Shown here: one piece after another, positions 60,500 to 64,000 of the stretch
How positions within the stretch are numbered: the first letter of the stretch is position 1
Layout of the letters: the number at the start of each line of letters is the position of its first letter
Notes under the pieces: model-generated
Databases searched by the model: none
What the model was told of the DNA's origin: nothing
Seen by the model: the letters and a program-made list of their open reading frames with translations, nothing else
DNA from: Burkholderia cepacia ATCC 25416
GTDB lineage: Bacteria; Pseudomonadota; Gammaproteobacteria; Burkholderiales; Burkholderiaceae
Assembly: GCF_001411495.1 (NCBI RefSeq)
Contig: NZ_CP012982.1
Coordinates: forward strand, 1,426,001-1,490,000
Direction of reading: 5' to 3'
DNA: 64,000 nucleotides
Translations under genes and position numbers: made by a program

Positions 60500-61693
60500 T
60501 CAGAACGCGTCGCCCGGCACCCGCACCCAGCCTTCCATCAGCACGCGCGCGCTGCGGCTCATGATCGCCTTGGTGACGGTCCACTCGCCGTTCTCCTGCT
60601 GCTGCGCTTCCGCGCCGACGCGCAGCGTGCCCGACGGATGCCCGAAGCGCACCGCGTTGCGTTCGCCGCCGCCCGCCGCCAGGTTGACGAGCGTGCCGGG
60701 GATCGCCGCGGCCGTGCCGATCGCGACCGCCGCCGTGCCCATCATCGCGTGGTGCAGCTTGCCCATCGACATCGCGCGCACCAGCAGGTCGACATCGCCC
60801 GCGTTCACGCGCTTGCCGCTCGACGCGACGTAATCGGCCGGCTTCGCGACGAACGCGATCTTCGGCGTGTGCTGCCGCGTCGCGATTTCATCGAGCGTGT
60901 CGATCAGGCCCATGCGCAGCGCGCCGTGCGCGCGGATCGTCTCGAACTTCTCGAGCGCCTTCGCATCGCCGTTGATCGCGTCCTGCAGCTCGGTGCCCGT
61001 ATAGCCGATCGCTTCCGCCTCGACGAAGATCGTCGGGATGCCCGCGTTGATCATCGTCGCCTTCAGCGTGCCGACGCCCGGCACCGCGAGATCGTCGACG
61101 AGGTTGCCGGTCGGGAACATCGACCCGCCCGCGCCTTCCTCCTCGGCGGCCGGGTCCATGAATTCGAGCTGCACTTCGGCGGCCGGGAACGTGACGCCGT
61201 CCAGTTCGAAGTCGCCCGTCTCCTGCACCGCGCCGTTCGTGATCGGCACGTGCGCCACGATCGTCTTGCCGATGTTCGCCTGCCAGATCCGCACGGTCGC
61301 GATGCCGTCGCGCGGCACGCGCGACGGATCGACGAGCCCGCCGCTGATCGCGAACGGGCCGACCGCCGCCGACAGGTTGCCGCAGTTGCCGGTCCAGTCG
61401 ACGAACGCGCGGTCGATCGCGACCTGCCCGAACAGGTAGTCGACGTCGTGGCCGGGCCGCGTGCTCTTCGACACGATCACCGTCTTGCTGGTGGACGACG
61501 TCGCACCGCCCATCCCGTCGATCTGCTTGCCGTACGGATCGGGGCTGCCGATCACGCGCAGCAGCAGCGCGTCGCGCGCGGCGCCCGGCGCCTGCGCGGC
61601 ATCCGGCAGGTCCTGCAGCCTGAAGAACACACCCTTGCTGGTGCCGCCGCGGATATAGGTCGCGGGAACCCTGATTTGAGGAATGTGAGCCAT
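60500..61693 (-). CDS. prpF: 2-methylaconitate cis-trans isomerase PrpF
   Basis: The 397-residue DapF-like protein has the PrpF start RVPATYIRGGTSKGVFFRLQDLP (about 8-30), GCGN-like DWTGNCGNLSAAVGPFA, and ERNAVRFGHPSGTLRVGAE. It isomerises the trans-2-methylaconitate made by AcnD to the cis form used by aconitase, in propionate breakdown through the methylcitrate cycle. It starts 24 bp after the acnD stop on the same strand. Confidence 0.95.
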   Translation of the reverse strand: MAHIPQIRVPATYIRGGTSKGVFFRLQDLPDAAQAPGAARDALLLRVIGSPDPYGKQIDGMGGATSSTSKTVIVSKSTRPGHDVDYLFGQVAIDRAFVDWTGNCGNLSAAVGPFAISGGLVDPSRVPRDGIATVRIWQANIGKTIVAHVPITNGAVQETGDFELDGVTFPAAEVQLEFMDPAAEEEGAGGSMFPTGNLVDDLAVPGVGTLKATMINAGIPTIFVEAEAIGYTGTELQDAINGDAKALEKFETIRAHGALRMGLIDTLDEIATRQHTPKIAFVAKPADYVASSGKRVNAGDVDLLVRAMSMGKLHHAMMGTAAVAIGTAAAIPGTLVNLAAGGGERNAVRFGHPSGTLRVGAEAQQQENGEWTVTKAIMSRSARVLMEGWVRVPGDAF

Positions 61694-61717
61694 GTCCGTG
61701 TTCTCTCCGTGGGCCCG

Positions 61718-64000
61718 TCAGGCCGCCTGCGACGATTCGAGGAAGTCCTGCGCGAAACGCTGCAGCACGCCGCCCGCCTCGTAGATCGACACTTCCTCGG
61801 CCGTATCGAGCCGGCACGTCATCGGCACCTCGACGCGCTCGCCGTTCTTGCGGTGAATCACGAGCGTCAGGTCGGCGCGCGGCGTGCGCTCGCCGATCAC
61901 GTCGAAGGTTTCGGTGCCGTCGATGCCGAGCGTCGTCCGGTTCGTGCCGGGCTTGAACTCGAGCGGCAGCACGCCCATCCCGATCAGGTTCGTGCGGTGG
62001 ATCCGCTCGAAGCCTTCGGCGGCGATCGCCTCGACGCCCGCGAGCCGCACGCCCTTCGCGGCCCAGTCGCGCGACGAGCCCTGGCCGTAGTCGGCGCCGG
62101 CCACGACGATCAGCGGCTGCTTGCGATTCATGTACGTCTCGATCGCTTCCCACATCCGCATGACCTTGCCTTCCGGCTCGACGCGCGCGAGCGAGCCCTT
62201 CTTCACCGCGCCGTCGACCACCGCCATCTCGTTGATCAGCGTCGGGTTCGCGAAGGTCGCGCGCTGCGCGGTCAGGTGGTCTCCCCGGTGCGTCGCGTAC
62301 GAGTTGAAGTCTTCTTCCGGCAGGCCCATCTTCGCGAGGTATTCGCCGGCCGCGCTGTCCAGCAGGATCGCGTTCGACGGCGACAGGTGGTCGGTCGTGA
62401 TGTTGTCGCCGAGCACCGCGAGCGGGCGCATGCCCTGCAGCGTGCGTTCGCCGGCCAGCGCGCCTTCCCAGTACGGCGGACGGCGGATGTACGTGCTCTG
62501 CGGGCGCCAGTCGTACAGCGGCGCCGCGCGCTCGCCCGCATCGGCGCTGCGCGCGAACATCGGCTCGTAGACCTTGCGGAACTGCTCGGGCTTCACGCTC
62601 GACGCGACGATCGCGTCGATCTCCTCGTCGGTCGGCCAGATGTCCTTCAGCGTGACGGGCTTGCCATCGTGGTCATGACCGAGCACGTCCTTCTCGATGT
62701 CGAAGCGGATCGTGCCGGCGATCGCATACGCGACGACGAGCGGCGGCGATGCGAGGAACGCCTGCTTCGCATACGGGTGGATGCGGCCGTCGAAGTTGCG
62801 GTTGCCGGACAGCACGGCCGTCGCGTACAGGTCGCGATCGACGATCTCCTGCTGGATCTTCGGGTCGAGCGCGCCCGACATCCCGTTGCAGGTCGTGCAC
62901 GCGAACGCGACGATGCCGAAGCCGAGCTTCTCGAGTTCGGGCAGCAGGTTCGCTTCTTCCAGGTACAGCTCGACCGCCTTCGAGCCGGGCGCGAGCGAGC
63001 TCTTCACCCACGGCTTGCGCGTGAGGCCCTTCGCGTTCGCGTTGCGCGCGAGCAGGGCCGCGGCGATCACGTTGCGCGGGTTGCTGGTGTTCGTGCAGCT
63101 CGTGATCGCGGCGATGATCACCGCGCCGTCGGGCATCTCGCCCGCCTTCTCTTCCCACTGGCCGGCGATCCCGCGCGCGGCGAGGTCGGACGTCGGCAGC
63201 CGCTTGTGCGGGTTCGACGGGCCGGCCATGTTGCGCACCACGCTCGACAGGTCGAACGTCAGCGTGCGCTCGTACTGCGCATCGTTCAGCGTATCGGCCC
63301 ACAGGCCCGCCGCCTTCGCGTAGGTCTCGACGAGCTTCACCTGCTCGTCGCTGCGGCCGGTGAGGCGCAGGTAGTCGGTCGTCTGGCCGTCGATGAAGAA
63401 CATCGCGGCCGTCGCGCCGTATTCGGGCGCCATGTTCGAGATCGTCGCGCGATCGCCGAGCGTGAGGCTCGCCGCGCCTTCGCCACGGAATTCCAGATAC
63501 GCGCCGACCACCTTTTCCTTGCGCAGGAACTCGGTCAGCGCGAGCACGATGTCGGTCGCGGTGATGCCGGGCTGGCGCTTGCCGGTCAGCTCGACGCCGA
63601 CGATGTCCGGCAGGCGCATCCACGATGCGCGGCCCAGCATCACGTTCTCCGCTTCGAGCCCGCCGACGCCGATCGCGATCACGCCGAGCGCGTCGACGTG
63701 CGGCGTGTGGCTGTCGGTGCCGACGCAGGTGTCCGGGTACGCGACGCCGTCCTGCGCCTGGATCACCGGCGACATCTTCTCGAGGTTGATCTGGTGCATG
63801 ATGCCGTTGCCCGGCGGGATCACGTCGACGTTCTCGAACGCCTTCTTCGTCCACTCGATGAAGTGGAAGCGATCCTCGTTGCGGCGATCCTCGATCGCGC
63901 GGTTCTTCGCGAACGCGTCCGGATCGAAGCCGCCGCACTCGACGGCGAGCGAGTGGTCGACGATCAGCTGCACGGGCACGACCGGGTTCACTTTCGCCGG
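61718..64000 (-). CDS. acnD: Fe/S-dependent 2-methylisocitrate dehydratase AcnD, N-terminus cut by window edge
   Basis: The 760 visible residues cover most of an aconitase-family enzyme; about 100 N-terminal residues lie outside. SCTNTSNPRNVI and FACTTCNGMSG carry the three Fe-S cysteines. DYGQGSSRDWAAKGVRLAGV is the swivel-domain substrate loop. The frame has no in-window start and reads PAKVNPVVPVQLIVDHS at the edge. The pairing with prpF identifies AcnD, not AcnA. prpB/prpC would be expected beyond the right edge. Confidence 0.93.
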   Translation of the reverse strand, partial: PAKVNPVVPVQLIVDHSLAVECGGFDPDAFAKNRAIEDRRNEDRFHFIEWTKKAFENVDVIPPGNGIMHQINLEKMSPVIQAQDGVAYPDTCVGTDSHTPHVDALGVIAIGVGGLEAENVMLGRASWMRLPDIVGVELTGKRQPGITATDIVLALTEFLRKEKVVGAYLEFRGEGAASLTLGDRATISNMAPEYGATAAMFFIDGQTTDYLRLTGRSDEQVKLVETYAKAAGLWADTLNDAQYERTLTFDLSSVVRNMAGPSNPHKRLPTSDLAARGIAGQWEEKAGEMPDGAVIIAAITSCTNTSNPRNVIAAALLARNANAKGLTRKPWVKSSLAPGSKAVELYLEEANLLPELEKLGFGIVAFACTTCNGMSGALDPKIQQEIVDRDLYATAVLSGNRNFDGRIHPYAKQAFLASPPLVVAYAIAGTIRFDIEKDVLGHDHDGKPVTLKDIWPTDEEIDAIVASSVKPEQFRKVYEPMFARSADAGERAAPLYDWRPQSTYIRRPPYWEGALAGERTLQGMRPLAVLGDNITTDHLSPSNAILLDSAAGEYLAKMGLPEEDFNSYATHRGDHLTAQRATFANPTLINEMAVVDGAVKKGSLARVEPEGKVMRMWEAIETYMNRKQPLIVVAGADYGQGSSRDWAAKGVRLAGVEAIAAEGFERIHRTNLIGMGVLPLEFKPGTNRTTLGIDGTETFDVIGERTPRADLTLVIHRKNGERVEVPMTCRLDTAEEVSIYEAGGVLQRFAQDFLESSQAA

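Noticed and set aside
1..64000. CRISPR arrays, tRNA/rRNA genes, insertion sequences, prophage
   Set aside because: No spaced direct repeats, RNA-gene signatures, transposase, integrase or phage structural genes were seen.

Overview
This window is GC-rich, densely coded DNA with strong G/C third-position bias. Its gene content (FabV, CioAB, the AcnD/PrpF pair, a persulfide dioxygenase-rhodanese fusion, many LysR/IclR/MFS/CaiB genes) fits Burkholderia sensu lato, most likely the B. cepacia complex and perhaps a secondary chromosome. That placement is inference from gene content. I see no rRNA, tRNA, CRISPR array, insertion sequence or prophage. The two edge genes (1-509 and 61718-64000) are cut by the window.

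Layout. 1-3.9 kb: a membrane/redox cluster (DCC/DUF393, DUF2269, SDR-DoxX fusion) and a GbsR/MarR regulator that share a 24-bp operator. 4-7.6 kb: fabV, a divergent SDR/TetR pair with two operators, and a membrane-anchored HExxH protein. 7.8-10.8 kb: a YhfC-type intramembrane protease with a GNAT enzyme, then an ArsR-SRPBCC operon. 10.8-16.6 kb: an IclR-controlled catabolic operon (HMG-CoA-lyase family, CoA-transferase, MFS carrier, amidohydrolase) with three copies of one palindrome. 16.7-22.5 kb: glutathione/thiol enzymes (kappa-class DsbA-like isomerase, GST, persulfide dioxygenase-rhodanese, 1-Cys peroxiredoxin), a PAP2 phosphatase and ArgP. 22.6-30.3 kb: DUF1059, threonine aldolase, two envelope proteins, the cyanide-insensitive oxidase operon behind a perfect FNR/ANR box, a lipoprotein, a GcvA-like LysR gene and YqaE.

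30.4-39.3 kb: envelope proteins, including a secreted phosphodiesterase, a giant DUF748/AsmA-like protein and a DUF1254 lipoprotein. 39.6-44.6 kb: a HicAB module whose toxin has lost its core, a four-HMA copper ATPase behind a MerR/CueR-type promoter, a 15-unit heptamer repeat, a GNAT gene and a DUF3563 small gene. 44.6-50.8 kb: a disordered coiled-coil membrane protein, MgtC, an AGE epimerase, a chemoreceptor with a sigma-28 promoter, a thioesterase, and a second antitoxin with a broken toxin. 50.9-60.4 kb: an IclR-linked acyl-CoA cluster (racemase, two crotonases, CoA-transferase, porin, MFS, acyl-CoA dehydrogenase, esterase). 60.5-64 kb: prpF and the start of acnD, from the methylcitrate pathway.

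The strongest signals beyond routine annotation are regulatory: paired or tripled palindromes at five local regulators, and a shared AGGG-TTTT-CCCT element in front of two unrelated small-protein genes. Two toxin-antitoxin loci keep the antitoxin but have lost a working toxin. I did not find one clear new multi-gene system. The best candidates are the GbsR-controlled membrane cluster and the AGGG-TTTT-CCCT small-protein regulon.
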